Counted from the first letter of the stretch, positions 21,657 to 33,760 are shown. The stretch: 64,000 bases of DNA from Gonapodya prolifera JEL478 (GCA_001574975.1 KQ965795.1:186001-250000), one strand, 5' to 3'. The notes: generated from the letters alone by a model not told the origin. Translations and numbers: made by a program.

Positions 21657-22325
21657 ATGTCTCAAGACACCTGCAACTGGCCTCCACCGCCCGCCGACGA
21701 CCCGCCGCCCGCTCCATCGGGCTTCTTCCGCTCTTCAGGCAGCATCTTCGGTCTCACTCCCCCGTCGTTCGCATCTCTCGGATCAAGCTTAACAGAGACA
21801 GACTTCTCAATTTTCGCGCCGCCACCGCCTCTCGACGCCCCGCCGGAGCCTCCCCTCTCGCTGCTCTCCCTCTCCCTTGACGATATCCTCCCCGTGGCAC
21901 CTTACATCAGTGAACAAAGGCGGTTCGAGGATCTCAGAAACGCCTACCTCTCGCGGAGACTGTTTAATTTCGCAAAAGTCAATCGCATCGGAAGGGTGCA
22001 GTACACGCTGCAGAGTCTGCCACCGCTTCCTCTTCCAGTGCCCCCGCCTCCGCCGGGTGGAGCAGCGCTGCTCAAGTCGACATCTCGTACGTTTCCAACT
22101 GCACTCGATGCTGGAAAAGTTCTCCTGAATCAGACTCTGAAAGAAATCTTAACGATAGACAAGAAGCTCGAGGCACCACCCGTTGTAAAAGCCAGTCGAG
22201 CTTCTGTTGTTACATCGCCTCAAACGGGCTCGTCGCACGAGCACACACCGGTATCACCAAAGTTCTCTTCCTTTTCACGACAAAAGCTTGCGCCTCGAGA
22301 CTTGCAGGAGAAATTCTGGGTTTGA
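21657..22325 (+). CDS. Proline-rich orphan protein with helical middle
   Basis: An intronless 222-residue frame starting at an ATG. It has a Pro-rich N-terminus (runs of PPPP), then a charged helical core (YISEQRRFEDLRNAYLSRRL, then FNFAKVNRIGRVQYTLQSLP), another Pro-rich linker, and a second helix (GKVLLNQTLKEILTIDKKLE). The Ser-rich end has candidate phosphorylation sites. It resembles small adaptor subunits of trafficking complexes only in general style. I do not recognise the family. It shares a short promoter with the ORP gene. Confidence 0.6.
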   Translation: MSQDTCNWPPPPADDPPPAPSGFFRSSGSIFGLTPPSFASLGSSLTETDFSIFAPPPPLDAPPEPPLSLLSLSLDDILPVAPYISEQRRFEDLRNAYLSRRLFNFAKVNRIGRVQYTLQSLPPLPLPVPPPPPGGAALLKSTSRTFPTALDAGKVLLNQTLKEILTIDKKLEAPPVVKASRASVVTSPQTGSSHEHTPVSPKFSSFSRQKLAPRDLQEKFWV

Positions 22326-22439
22326 GAGTTCGGAACGCGGGTCCTAGAGCAGTTTTCCTTGGAGTTGTAAAAAATATGTAAAGCAATACCCGATAACTGC
22401 ACGACGGGTCCCAAGCAACGGCAAATCTCTTCACTTCCA

Positions 22440-23720
22440 ATCAGCCGCCGACCCTAGCCGGAACCAGCACCTCCGAACCCGCCACGTTTGACACGGCCGT
22501 GGACGTCGGGTGCGGGACGAGCCAGGCCACGGTAGCGCTGGCGGGGAAGTTTGGGAGGGTGTATGGTGGGTTTAATTTGCGCTTCGGGTCCTCGAATGAA
22601 ACTTAGAAACTGGAGTAATGAAATTTGGGAGTCTTCAGGTCTGGACTTCTCCTAAGCGCAGATAAATAACGCAATCAAAGGGCACAATATTGAGGTGAGT
22701 TCATCGATCGGTCGAACTCAACGTTTGCTCCTACAACGCCGTCTCTTTGAAGTACCGAGTCGGCTCGTCATCGCACATTCCTCCTCCTGGACAAGTCCGT
22801 CGACCTTATTACAGCTGCGGAGGTGAGTGGAACGTGGAGGTATCCGACACAGACCATACCGCAATGATCTTTCATACTTTATAGTGCTACCACTACTTTG
22901 AGAAGAAGGAATTCTTCAAGTACGTATTCACACGGTCGCCGTTTCTTTCGAAATCCGGCAGATATTGACGAATGAACGCTTTTCGCCGCGTGGACGTTTG
23001 GTACTGGCAGAAAATGCAAGCGAGTCTTGAAACCCAACGGCACGATCGCCATTTGGGGATACGTGGAGCCTTACATCAGCGGCCGACCGGACTTCCAACC
23101 TGTGAGTAATTTGGCGCGAGTGCCATGTGCGACGTGGTCAATCCTGAGCGGATTACCGTGCCCTATTTCTATCTGTTGGAATTCAAACGGCTATTCTTCG
23201 AGCAAATGGGCCCTTACTGACCGAAAGGGTTCGATATCATCGCGAACTGCTACCGGTACCGCCGCTGCCTTTTGACAAGGTCGAGAGGTGAGTAGGTGGG
23301 TCGCGGCTACGGTGTGAGACACGTGTCGGTGACTTTTAACACTAGGCTCGACTGGCCCCACAAGACGCTTCCGGACTACGTCCGGGTCCATCATTGCACC
23401 CTTGCAGGATTACCGAAATCTTATGAGCGTTAGTGGAATCAATTGGGTCGCGACCTCTGCGTTCCTATAGCTGCAATCTGTGTGGTCACTCCGTCACATC
23501 TGCAGACAAGGAGCGGCACGAAATTCCTCGCCGACCTCGCCCAATCCACGCCCGATATCGCTCACCCCGGCGATGAGCACATCGCCTGGCTCCAAAAATC
23601 CCTCGACATCCCCGACGCCAATTCGCCAGCCGGGACATCCGGTTTGGGTTCTACCACTGCCTCATTCTCGCCAAAAACGATGACATTCCGGTCCCGGAGG
23701 AACCGTACGATGATTTGAGT
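22440..23720 (+). pseudogene. SAM-dependent methyltransferase pseudogene (class I, TMT1-like)
   Basis: Exon pieces with intact GT-AG borders read as a class I methyltransferase. Motif I is FDTAVDVGCGTSQATVALAG, followed by VYGLDFS and INNAIKGHNIE. Motif II is LLLDKSVDLITAAE, then CYHYFEKKEFFK and CKRVLKPNGTIAIWGYVEPY. Later pieces are EFKRLFFEQMGPY and PKGFDIIANCYR, and near the end FGFYHCLILAKNDDIPVPEE. The layout is like yeast Tmt1/Crg1-type enzymes that methylate small acids. Breaks: an in-frame TAA at 22653-22655 after GLDFS; a frame change between SSHIP and LLLDKS (about 22775); TGA at 23218-23220 where the family has Trp; and another frame change near 23255. The N-terminal exon was not found. 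This is a dead host gene that still shows its introns. Confidence 0.72.
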
Positions 23721-24981
23721 GGGTGGAGGTGGTGAAGGGACGGTGGCCCGGGATGGTTAATTTGGACGGCACTAGGTGGTGCGTGGATACGCTGGAGATA
23801 GATGTAGGGAAGTTTGTGTGAGTGGCTGGAGAATATAGGAGTGCGGTGGCGAAGAGGGGCTGCTTTTTTGTCTTTAATTTTATGAACACGTTGAATGTCA
23901 CACTCGCCGAAACAATTATCATGCTCAAGATCGGACCCTTCCGGAGGTGAGTCAACCATTTCACAAGCCATATTCGCATACCTCCCCCATGGTCTCAAAG
24001 ATTAAGCTCTGTGATTCCACGCGCCGTGTCTGATCTTGGCGTTAGTTTGTCAAGAATTTGGTATCGTTGTTTTGTCCAAACACGACAATCACTCCGCGCC
24101 GCCGCTTATTGACATTTGCGGCTGACTGGACGTGGAAGCAAGGACGTGACATGTAATTGCCCTTGGGATTGCTCTTCTCGGAGCAAGGGTGCCGATGGAG
24201 CAAGCCTGTGTGGCGCAAAACTCGCCCCTTCACAGGTTGGACCCTCGCCGTGTCTCGGTAGGCATTGAATGGTCGTACGCTGTCCCTTGTGGCCAACCTT
24301 AGCACGGAATATGCGTGGTGGGTGGGAAAGTTTTCGGCTGGGATACATCCCTCAGGAGCAGATCTCACCTGAAAACATTTTTAGGTTTACCGCTCGTGTG
24401 CACCATGTATTTGTGGCAATTGTCGAGAGCATAGAACGGTAGTGACTGATTCTTATCCCGCGCCTCTCGGTGCTCGGTGAGTTCTTCTTGGAGGCGGATT
24501 TGATCTTCCGCGGCGGGGTGTGGTCACCCACCGCCCTTCAATACGCATCAGCCCAGCGCCACGCCTCCTCTGAGCTTATCTAAAAATGTAACGCCCTCGG
24601 TGAGTGATTCCAGTTTGTCATCGTTCTCCTACGCCACGGAAGGGTGTGATCTGCTTTGGTGATCTTGCTTCAATTCATAACAGACGTCCCATTGTCGGGC
24701 GAAGAGACGCCTCACCCCTCCCTACACGGCGAACTGTTCCATCATGAGACTTAGGGGACGCTGTAGGGGTAAAAAGATGTCCGGAATCATTCCACGTTGA
24801 TGCAGTCCGTCGTGCATTCCGCGCGCCAGGGTGAGCATTGGTGCCAAGCCCAATCCGCAGACTGATTATCAAGTGACTGCAATCATTTTCTGTCTCACCA
24901 CGCACTCGCCCCGGCTCTTGTGGCCACGTTGTGCTTCTTTTTGCGCTTCCGCGATCCGCAGGTCAAAATTCTCTCCACAAA
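23721..24981. other. Intergenic region, no gene seen
   Basis: About 1.26 kb. Only short open frames in conflicting frames occur. No domain, strong repeat or RNA gene was recognised on either strand. The last 100 bases likely hold the promoter of the membrane-protein gene starting at 24982. Confidence 0.4.
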
Positions 24982-25934
24982 ATGACACTTCTAATCCTGA
25001 TCATAGCTTCCACGCTGCTTACAGCGGCGGGAGTCGATCCAACAGTGGCGCTGGTCGTAAGACAATTAGCTAAGCTGACATTTGGGTGAGAGCAATTGCT
25101 ATATTGCATTTATTTGACATCGTTGTCCTCATCACATATTCCTGTGCCAGGGCAACCTGCCAATCAAGTTTGAATTGCGATGGGGATCTTTTCTGCACCA
25201 ACGCCATTTGCACTTGCCCCGGGTCGCGTGTGTTATGCGCAAGTGAGTGCCGACCTATCAAGCCCATCAGGTCAAATTCGTGCAACGGTCATATCTCATG
25301 CACTTTCAATCGCGTCTCTTCAAAGTCTCGAACTCCACCTGCTGCTTTAGTGTGAGTGGTATCGCGCAATGCAGGTCAGGCGATGTCTTGTCACTCCTCT
25401 CGTAACGTTCCAGAACACGGCGAGCCCAACCGCCGCCGCAATCCAATCCACCGTCAGCATTGGCATGATCGTGGGCATCGTTGTCGCCATCGTCATCGCC
25501 ATTTTCGTCATCACAATGATAGTTTACACCGTTCGACGCCTTCAACGTGGCGAATCCCTCTTCAACACAACCGTGCACGTGACAGGCCCAGACGGAACAA
25601 CGACTCAAACGGGGTACGGCGTAGGAAGGGCAACTGTGACCTCGACGTCGCCGTTCGGATTCAGCTTCTCGTCGGTTCCTGTGATCCATGCTCCGGCGCC
25701 GCCTCAGGGGGCGGCAGGGCAAGGCCAGGAACCGCGATACACTCTGTCGGCGGCTACGGTTACGACGAAATCACCCTTTGGATTCTCATTCAGTACGGTC
25801 CCTGTGATTCACCAAGTACCACAACAGGATGGTCCGCCATGTAAGTTGTTACCGAGATACCGTTCAATTTTACTCCTCGATATTGAAGTTTTGCATCACC
25901 AGCCTACAACCAAAACCAAAACAGGCAATACTAA
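24982..25934 (+). CDS. Secreted-type Cys-rich single-pass membrane protein with C-terminal PPSY tail
   Basis: Likely exons are 24982-25085, 25151 to about 25354, about 25380-25840, and a last short exon ending at 25934. All phases agree. A signal peptide (MTLLILIIASTLLTAAG) leads into a cysteine-rich outer part, CQSSLNCDGDLFCTNAICTC, then CASECRPIKP and NSCNGHISCTF. One membrane helix follows (IGMIVGIVVAIVIAIFVITM) with a basic stop-transfer (RRLQRG). The inner tail carries two near copies of a motif, TSPFGFSFSSVPVIH and KSPFGFSFSTVPVIH, and the last exon ends PPSYNQNQNRQY. PPxY motifs often recruit WW-domain (Nedd4/Rsp5-type) ligases. This suggests a ubiquitin-regulated surface receptor or adaptor. 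No named family was recognised. Confidence 0.68.
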
Positions 25935-26380
25935 GTGCGTTGCTGCAGCGAGTACGTCTCACGTTGGTACTCACTGATCGGTTGTTGTGTGGATGACGTA
26001 CTCCAAATTTTTACGGTCTTGCTACTGGAGAATCAATGTTTTTTATTGCCACAATAAACTTTACTTCGGAGCGCGACCGTGCCTTTTTTTTCTGATCTGT
26101 CCGATTGAAATCGTTCTTACGCCGGCCTACTCGGTATGCAGTATTAAAGCCACAAACGAACGATTCCAACGAGAAAGTGTTGCGTTAAAGGTGCCTGGGG
26201 ATCCTAACACATACCACGGAGCCGACATGACGTATTTCTCGGTGTGGTGCAGAATGAACCCAAGTGTGCAAGAGCGTGTGAGTCATAACTTTGTTTGACG
26301 TTCTATTTGCATATCTACCATCAGGCGTTCCACTTTCCGGAATGTTTGATTAATGCCATTGCCGGTGACCTCAAATCCTT
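25935..26380. other. Intergenic region
   Basis: A plus-strand open frame at 25987-26298 has hydrophobic and cysteine-rich stretches but no clear start context, splice sites or domain. Nothing firm is seen. Confidence 0.3.
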
Positions 26381-27202
26381 TGATCGTGTTCTGCTCCTGA
26401 CAGCAATCTCGCTTCCAGATCCGCCTGCTGTTCATCCATGTCTGTTGCACTCTCCTCACTATTTCGTTGTTCTTAAAATCTTTGATCCGACCGCGCCAGT
26501 ACAGCCACCGCCCACCAATTGAAGTGAGGTAACGATTAGAGGAACGCTTTGATCGTAAAGCCGTTTTGCGTACGCCCAGAGTTTGGAGGGAATGGCGATG
26601 CAGAAGGAAATAACGTAAAGACATCCAAAGCCCACTAGTCGTGAAGAGTGCAGACGAAGTGAAGTGAGAACATGAAGAATAAAACATACAAGTCGAAGAC
26701 ATGCAAGACTTACCGACAGGGAGAACTGCATGAAGTGTTCACGGTGAAGACGGCAGGCGAAGTTGTCTTATGGTCAGTCCAGAAGAACCTAAGTTATACT
26801 CACGAAATAATCCGACTATGCAGAAAAAAAAGATGAGGGAAACGGTGGTGGACACAGTAAAGGAAAGGCAGAAGAACGCGATGCAAATTTGCTCAGCCCC
26901 GCCATCAGACGTCGAATCAGAGGCTATAGAGTTTGAAGGTACGCAAGATGGTACGGTAGTAAGATTTACAGGGACGGTGGAGGAGGATGAAGCGGTGCTA
27001 CTGCTGGCATTATCGCAGATGGCGGTGGTTGTTGAGTTTGCTGCAAGGAAAGTGTTGTTGTACTCTGAGACTGTTGGGGACAGCTGAGTGACCCCACGGA
27101 GAGACAAAACGTACATTCTGCAAGCGCTGAAGGGCACAGTAGCGAGAAGATTGCGAGTATGACACACATTGCGACCAGGACCGTTCCATATCGGTGTACC
27201 AT
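26380..27202 (-). CDS. Putative minus-strand secreted/membrane protein
   Basis: From an ATG at 27202 the minus strand encodes a good signal peptide (MVHRYGTVLVAMCVILAIFS, with CPSALA before the likely cut). Shortly after, in another frame, comes a Ser/Thr-rich, N-glycosylation-like part (TVSEYNNTFLAANSTTT) and a strong membrane helix (ICIAFFCLSFTVSTTVSLIF) ending at a GTGAGT donor near 26800. A tiny 12-base exon-like piece near 26706-26717 and a further segment (VGFGCLYVISFCIAIPSKLW) may belong. The frame change between the signal peptide and the Ser/Thr part is not explained by a normal intron. Either exons are missed or the gene is damaged. No family was recognised. Confidence 0.4.
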
Positions 27203-27717
27203 GGGCGATTGGTAGGCCAATGTGATGAAAGGAACGTGATTGGTGCTCTGCAGTCTTGATTTCATTCCGAGCGATCGATTAAGCTCAAGTCGTGCTGAAC
27301 CACGTGCGGACACTGGACTTAGGATGACCGTAGCTCGACGCAGAACATCCTGGTAGCCTATGATAACACATTCCATTCGCGAAATGCCAAGATTTCGGTT
27401 TTATGGACGACGTGTGCAACTTGCATATCCTATTTCGACCTGTCCCTACGTCAAGATCACATTTCAATGATGAATTGATACAATTCCACCACCCGTAAGC
27501 AATCAAAATTAAATCTCAATCTCCCGGCACAATAACCAATTGAAGAAGTCCTCAAAATAATCAAGAACCTCCTTTCTCCGCAATAAAAACAAACAATGCA
27601 GCATGAGATGTCGCAGATGGTGGTACGCTACAATTCGCATGATCTCGCCACAATACTTTCCAACTTGGGCACCTCGATGTTGTAACTATCCATTTATGCC
27701 GGGTGAATATTGGGTAG

Positions 27718-27945
27718 TCACCACGACACTCCTTTCTCCTCGTTCGGAATCTTCTGTTGAAGAACTTGCCCAAACCTCCTGGCGATCTTTGCTTGATCAA
27801 CAGAATCCATTCCTGGGTTTGGGCGCGAGACGAACTGCGTCGATGGAAACCCACCCTGAGCGTTGGCAATGTGCAATGCAGGACTGCAAGAGTGCAGCAG
27901 GGCAAGGAGGAGAAGGGCCACCACGATGGTAGATGTGCGGGGCAT
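27718..27945 (-). CDS. Putative small secreted protein
   Basis: A 75-residue minus-strand frame. It starts with a textbook signal peptide (MPRTSTIVVALLLLALLHSC) and a likely cleavage after ANAQ. The mature part is short, with GMDSVDQAKIARRFGQVL. No cysteines occur after cleavage. It could be the first exon of a longer gene, but no convincing downstream exon was found. A small secreted effector-like or structural protein is possible; this is inference only. Confidence 0.42.
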   Translation of the reverse strand: MPRTSTIVVALLLLALLHSCSPALHIANAQGGFPSTQFVSRPNPGMDSVDQAKIARRFGQVLQQKIPNEEKGVSW

Positions 27946-28083
27946 CGTCGCGGAATGAGGCTTGCGATATCTCTGAATGCAAAAGGGACCCGCGCATCGG
28001 GATGGCCACAGAAACTAAGACCGGCTGAGATGTGGAGCACCGACCGCAGGCGCACGCGGGCCCGCAGACGGCAGGGAAAGGAC

Positions 28084-28918
28084 TCAACGGGGATTTATCA
28101 GAGGTTGCTTCTGATTTACATAATAATGCAAAAGCATAATAGCGATGGGCGTTCTGACTTGTGCAGGAAGAGATATTGTATCAGTTTCTTGACCGCAGCA
28201 ACACGTTTTTCTGCACCATTCCATCCATCGCTCGCACACACCGAGGCGACGCTCTGCGCAGTCTGATTTGCACCGCTTTGCGCAATCCAGGCTCCTCCTG
28301 TTTCCCCCGCTGCACCACTGACATTCTCCCCTCCTCCTCCTCCTTCCACCAACGACTTTCGGCCACGCATCGTGGCATCTCGTCTCCGCCGTTTCTGACA
28401 ATCTACTCATCTCATGAAGTGCTTGCTCATCTAATATCGCGATGTCTCTCCCGTGGTCTCGTCCCAAAGCAACAACAAACGACGTTTTTTCATCAGCACC
28501 GCGCGGAAGCTCAGGTGCGAATGGATCGCGGCACATACATAATTCGTTCGTAGAAGCTCCTTGGGAACAAATTATGGCAAGGTGTAAGCGCAATAATGTG
28601 TTCCGTCGGAACTTGCTCAACCGCCATGGGTCGATGTTGAACAAGACCTCGAGAATATGATCATGTCTGAAGGAATGGGGCTATTCCTTTGTGCACCAAA
28701 CGCTTGTGCAGTGTTGAACGCATGTCTGACGCTGCACGCCATGGAACTACACCTGGAATCTTTTCTCTAGCCCAGTCTTGCCCAATACTTTTTTGTTTGT
28801 GCCACTTGCCAGTGTTGTTTTGTTTTGTGTTGTCTGGCTTGGAATCAGACAATTCAAAGACAAAAACGCTTGCAAGTCTCCTGAACGACGCTTGACGGCC
28901 CTGCACTGAGAGAGGTTT
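28084..28918. other. Gene-poor stretch with opposing ORFs
   Basis: A minus frame at 28084-28644 and an overlapping plus frame at 28161-28553 both lack recognisable domains. The minus frame is cysteine-rich in its second half (CSGGNRRSLDCAKRCKSDCA), but this may be chance. I support neither. Confidence 0.25.
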
Positions 28919-28955
28919 GGAATCACAAAGACATGGTTGCATGATCTGTGAATCC
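28919..28955. repeat. Short palindrome, copy 1 of a dispersed motif
   Basis: Imperfect inverted repeat of gattcacaga/tctgtgaatc type around a spacer containing catggttgcatga. It shares the block atgatctgtgaa with the copy at 29603-29638 and atgatctgt with the copy at 37363-37401. The sequence just downstream (actacaatagtggt) also resembles that after copy 2. Confidence 0.5.
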
Positions 28956-29602
28956 ATTCCTTTGTTCAGGCACGAAGAGTGACTACAATAGTGGTTGGTG
29001 GATTTCGTCAACGGTACAGGACTCAGAATGAAGTCGAAGAGAAGCATTCGAGAGTGCATCAAGCTTTACCTCGACACGAATCACGGGCGGAGACGTGGCG
29101 CCCCACCGGGCACCACTTTGATGGACTTTACGAGACGCTCTTCCCCTACCCAGACTGCTGTCTCACTTCAAACAACTTCGTGGAAAACATGATTCCGGGA
29201 TCGTCGGACGTGGCTGATACCGAGGTTACACTGTGAAGTCGATCAATTTTTTCAGAATGGCCTTTGACCTTCAATCGTCCCCGGTATCGCCTTAGCGCAA
29301 GCATGCAGTCGGTAACTCGTTTCAGATTATGGACATCGCTCCATGGTCTGAAACGTCATGCCTTTTGCATGCGTGAAGGGCGACCACGATATGGTCGGCA
29401 AAGGGGGGCATTGTCGACCAATGATGACTTGAGAGATTTATTTGGAGAGGAATCTTCCATGTGCATCATTGAGCGAAGTCGACCCCACTCACACCGGCGA
29501 GATAAACGGTCTGTGTCCAGTCTGCGGCACAACATGACATAAAGCACCAGGACATCATGACGATTTACGGCGCACACTTTAAGGATGCAAAGTGGGTCTG
29601 TG

Positions 29603-29638
29603 TTCACAGATTAAGAACACGGTTTCATGATCTGTGAA
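29603..29638. repeat. Short palindrome, copy 2 of a dispersed motif
   Basis: Near-perfect inverted repeat: ttcacaga at the left and tctgtgaa at the right, with about 20 bases between (ttaagaacacggtttcatga). It is followed by actacaacagtggt, much like copy 1. It could be a decayed terminal or internal part of a transposon, or a structured RNA element. Confidence 0.55.
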
Positions 29639-30120
29639 AGCAGTACCACTTTGTACACGCGTGGTGCAACTACAACAGTGGTCTGAGGATTTGCGAGAAG
29701 CATGGAATTAGACCGAACACTCGAGATACAACTGTGCACTAATTAGGTGGTCAGAGTATACGTAGCCGTGGACAACTTGGATCGGACGAGCAGCCCTTTG
29801 ATTGTTGAATGTTGCGAAGGAGTTCATTTCAAGACTTCATGGAGTGCTCTATTCTTCTTAGCCCCGCATCGACATTCTTGGCCCACCCAAACCCGTGTTC
29901 ATGCTCATTGTTACCTCCACCGTCTTGCCCGTCTGCCATTCTGCGGCGTCACCACCATGCGGAAGGGCGTCACATGTTCGGCAACTAGGATGAGGAAATG
30001 GCCGAGACTGCACGGATCGAGCCGATGACACCGAGGTTCCTCGCTGATACGAGTCCAGAAACCTCGTGTTCGATCACACCGGCAGGCGGCACCCGACCTC
30101 CACGCATGAACACTGCCAGA
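29639..30120. other. Intergenic region, no gene seen
   Basis: Short open frames only. Sequence 29650-29720 weakly resembles 28960-29030, suggesting a duplicated and decayed segment downstream of the palindromes. Nothing else was recognised. Confidence 0.3.
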
Positions 30121-30560
30121 ATCCCCCACCAAACTTTTGACCGACACACTTCCACCTCAGTCTGCTCCTCCCTTACTCAAGCACCGACTGGACCTCGCTT
30201 CTATGTTCAACTGCTCGCGCGCTCCGCCCGTGGCAGGCCCACGTACGTTGACTCCGTCGGACTGCCTATACGCGATCCGGCGGGGAACACGCGAAACGTG
30301 AAGCAAGGCGCTCTGTTTCGACTCGTACGAGGTCCTGTGACGACAAGACGTGCGTAGAAGCGTTGGGTCGCAGTGGTGTCAATCCGTTTTGCGAATTCGC
30401 CACAGGTTGGGCGTGGGTGTGAGCAGACCGCGCGAGCGGTATCGCACGGTCTACGAGGATTGTGGATTGCGCAGTTGAGGTGAGCAGAGTCGTGTGGTGT
30501 GAGTACGACGCGTGGAGGTGGGCGGCCAGCCAAAGGATGTGGTCGTTTTAGTGGTGCCCC
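30121..30560 (+). pseudogene. Decayed relative of the deaminase-like gene (copy 1)
   Basis: About 440 bases align by eye to the C-terminal part of the intact gene at 40661-42522. Matches include the block ccgacacacttccacct (30142-30158), then gatccggcgggg, ggtgtgagcagaccg and cagagtcgtgtggt. The zinc-site region is not conserved and no long frame remains. It is an old fragment without the N-terminal half. Confidence 0.65.
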
Positions 30561-33500
30561 TTACCGCTGGCGTGGGGGGAGGGAAGTTCGTCCGAGTCAT
30601 AAAATTGGTATCGAGAGTCGCGATACGTCGCGGTCCAAAGGTTGTTCGGCCGGAGAGAACGCGGATCCTCAAGGAATGCAAAAGGAGTTGGGGCGTTTGA
30701 TAATGGGTACCAAGCGGGAGGTGTTATGCATGAGGTGCAAGATAGAGATGCTGAGGACAAAAAAAAATGTGAATTTGGTGAGGGGATTTGGGTGAGTTGG
30801 GTGAGTTGGGTTTGTCAGGGAGGTCAGGAGATGAACGATCACGTCAATGAGGGATGAAGTTTGGTCACCAAGAATTCTGGTCGTTTTCTTTTGCGCTGCT
30901 ACTTTTTGAATATGTACACTGTAATTTAACGTTCAGGCGTGTTCGTGAGCGTCCTTCGCCGAACTGGCCGAATTTGCAAGCGCACAGTGTATGACAAGCT
31001 TTTTGCACTAACACGCTGCATAATCGACGGCGTTTGTCTTTCGCGCATCCAAGCGGAGAATTCATTTTGCGACAGGCCTGGCGGCATCGTCATTCGGAAA
31101 TGCCCGTGACGCAGATGAGTCTCCCTATTTTTCGGTTATACTTTTTGGCGACTGCCTTCCACATTTATCACTGAGAGAGCCAGAGGCACGGCAACCATGC
31201 ATCACTGATCGAGGTGACAAAGCAGTCATCTTTTACACACATTGGACATCCAGTAGCCGAAAAGACGATGGTGCACTGATCCAGCGAGCTGGTGCCGACA
31301 TCGCCGATCCTCCTGACCCAATCGTGGAAAACAACTCGGTCTAGCAGACTGAAAACGCATGCAAAGACATTGTTGCTGAGTTTATCAAGCGATCCAAGCC
31401 CGGGAAGCAAAGGAATACTGCTATCCAGCACCTCACGGACTCTACCAGAAAGAAACAGCATCAAGAACAAGCACATACACACTCTTGAGCGACGTTCGAT
31501 GTAGCGATGGCACGTTTTTGCCCTCGAAGTGCCCTTACGATGATGTGAAACGATGTCGCACCACGCTGAATCAAGCCCCTCTACCAAGCGACCAGGAGCC
31601 ACTAGGCCTCGCTCATGACATGCGCACATATTGACAACGCTCTGTGACGTACCGCAGACGAAAAAGCTGTCCATATCTCCACAATTGAACAAGATGATGT
31701 TCCGGTGCACGCTACCATGATCGCGACACCAAACTAACGTTTTCTGGCCGCAACAAGGGCGCAAACTTCTCTTTCAAACAAATTTCGGTGCAAAAGCTGA
31801 GGTATCGCAGTGTCGCTCCGTTTTATCACTGAAGTTTGCATACTGAATCAGGTCATAAAAACAAGATCCAAACTCACGAACAAGAACAGTTCAGCCAACG
31901 CCGACGCCCTCCAAGCTGCTGCTGCACTATGCCATAATGCTCGCAAAAGTTGAGCGTTGTAGGACACTGCCCCGCCGAATGAGTACCCGTCAACGCAAAT
32001 TCATGCCATGGATGACCCCACTGGATTTCATGACACTCGCAAGCCCCGAAACGCCGTTTGCCCAGACAGATACAAGTAAGATCATGCGTGGACGATCTTT
32101 CTTTTTTTGAATTCAGTCATCGAGGTGTCCATCAACGACCCAGAATGCTGCGGTAGCTCAGAGACTGATTCAGTCAGTGGAGCTACTTGTTCTGTGTCCC
32201 CCGTGGCGCGTCTTGCTGGTCTCGTGACCGTTCGAGCGCACTCTCTCCTTGAGAAGGCGCCGCTCAAGGGTTTGACTCATCCGTTTTCGCTCCATCTTGA
32301 TAGCGGAGAACGGTGATGCAGATGATGTTCCTGATGAGGCTTTGGAGCGGATCATTGACCACGCTCCGCGAACTTCGTTGGCTTATGTCTAGACTCTGGC
32401 TTTTTGACGACGTAACGTTCCATTTTCCAACCAAAGCCGACACCTCGCATCGCCCCGCGTGAGGCCCCCCCCCCCCGCCAGTCCCCACCGCAATCTCGTC
32501 GTGACGGGCGACTATGACAGCAAAGTCTGTGTACGCCCCTCACGCAACTCCACCTGTCACAGCAAGCGCGATTCTTCCGCTGTATGCCAATCTCTCATCC
32601 ACTCTCACCTTCAGTGCGCGGTCACGGTCTCAGCCGCGGTTTTCATTGAGAATCAACAACTCAGTGAAGACCCACACCCTTGTCATCGCTATGCGTATTA
32701 GTTAGAGCTTTGGAACGTATCCATGCAATGTTGTTTTGGAAGCACGGTGTCATTCCCAGAACTGCGAAGTGCAAAGGGAAGTCAGGTGGCAGCGGCCGGT
32801 CACTTGCATCAATGATGACGCACTCTACGCGTGATTGAACTCGCCAGTCAGCGTCACGCCCTTCCGTAGCTCCATTACCAGCATTTCCACACATCTGACC
32901 AGACCCTTAAACCATGGACACCGGCTGCTGTGACCCTCCCACTCCTGGCGGATAATGCGGGAGGGCTACCGATGTTTCTAGTCACCATGCCTGGCGTACT
33001 ACTCCTGAAGAAACAGTGAGAGCAGGCTTGCAGGGCGCCGCACAATGTCACGAGATGACGTGTCAGCGCGGAGGCGCGCGACTAGTTGTGACCAAGGTGG
33101 ACAATGGGTGTTGAGATGAGATGATCCTTTTTGAGAGATGTGGAGTTGCTTGCATTTGCTCTTTTTCTTCGGCCCACAACTGCTTATAACCTGCTGTCTT
33201 GTCTCCCTTTGTCCCAGGTCCTTACCTGCGCACTCGTTCGTCTCATCTCCTTGATTACGTTGTGTCATTTCTCAGGTCTTGCTCTCCGATATCTTTCGCA
33301 AAGCGTCTGCGTTTCCTCTGTCTCATTCAACAGTCTCCACCACTACCCCATCGAAGAAGTTGTGATAAGAGTCTCTGCCTGGAGGCACTATCCACGTCGT
33401 GCGTGGATGGATAAGTTCAACGAGAGGGATCATGTGGGTAATGTCAGAGGGGAGATAACTAGCAGGGCAGCACTTAAATTCTGGACATGATCATTTGGGA

Positions 33501-33760
33501 TTAGGAAATTGAATCACCGGCCCACCACATGTGAAGATTGATCATATTCCCACAACAGAAACACCTAAAACACGAATTCTGAGTCTTACAGCACCGACAT
33601 ACAAGTTTTGACTAGTCTGCTGCCAATCCAAGACTACAAGTACTCGAACGACAAACTATACTCCAGGTGCTCCACAAGACAGAACACGGCGCCCCGGTCA
33701 CACCGTCCAAATCAGGACCAAAAACCTTTCCCAACCTTCACTCCAACCAGCCCCATAAAT
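30561..33760. other. Large gene-poor region
   Basis: About 3.2 kb with no supported gene. A 198-codon minus frame at 31168-31764 and a plus frame at 33131-33490 are the longest, and neither shows a domain or good splice context. A C-run lies at 32467-32477. Parts of 31170-31490 read on the plus strand look faintly coding (DRGDKAVIFYTHW, then CKDIVAEFIKRSKPGKQ) but are interrupted; this may be decayed mobile or gene sequence. No RNA gene was seen. Confidence 0.35.

Noticed and set aside
26770-27087. Plus-strand 105-codon frame
   Set aside because: Antisense to a clear membrane helix and Ser/Thr-rich region on the minus strand.
31168-31764. 198-codon minus-strand frame
   Set aside because: Unusual composition and no recognisable domain. 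The opposite strand also looks faintly coding, so neither is supported.
32150-32200. Possible tRNA (ggtagctcag-like A box)
   Set aside because: No matching B box, no acceptor stem and no cloverleaf could be drawn.
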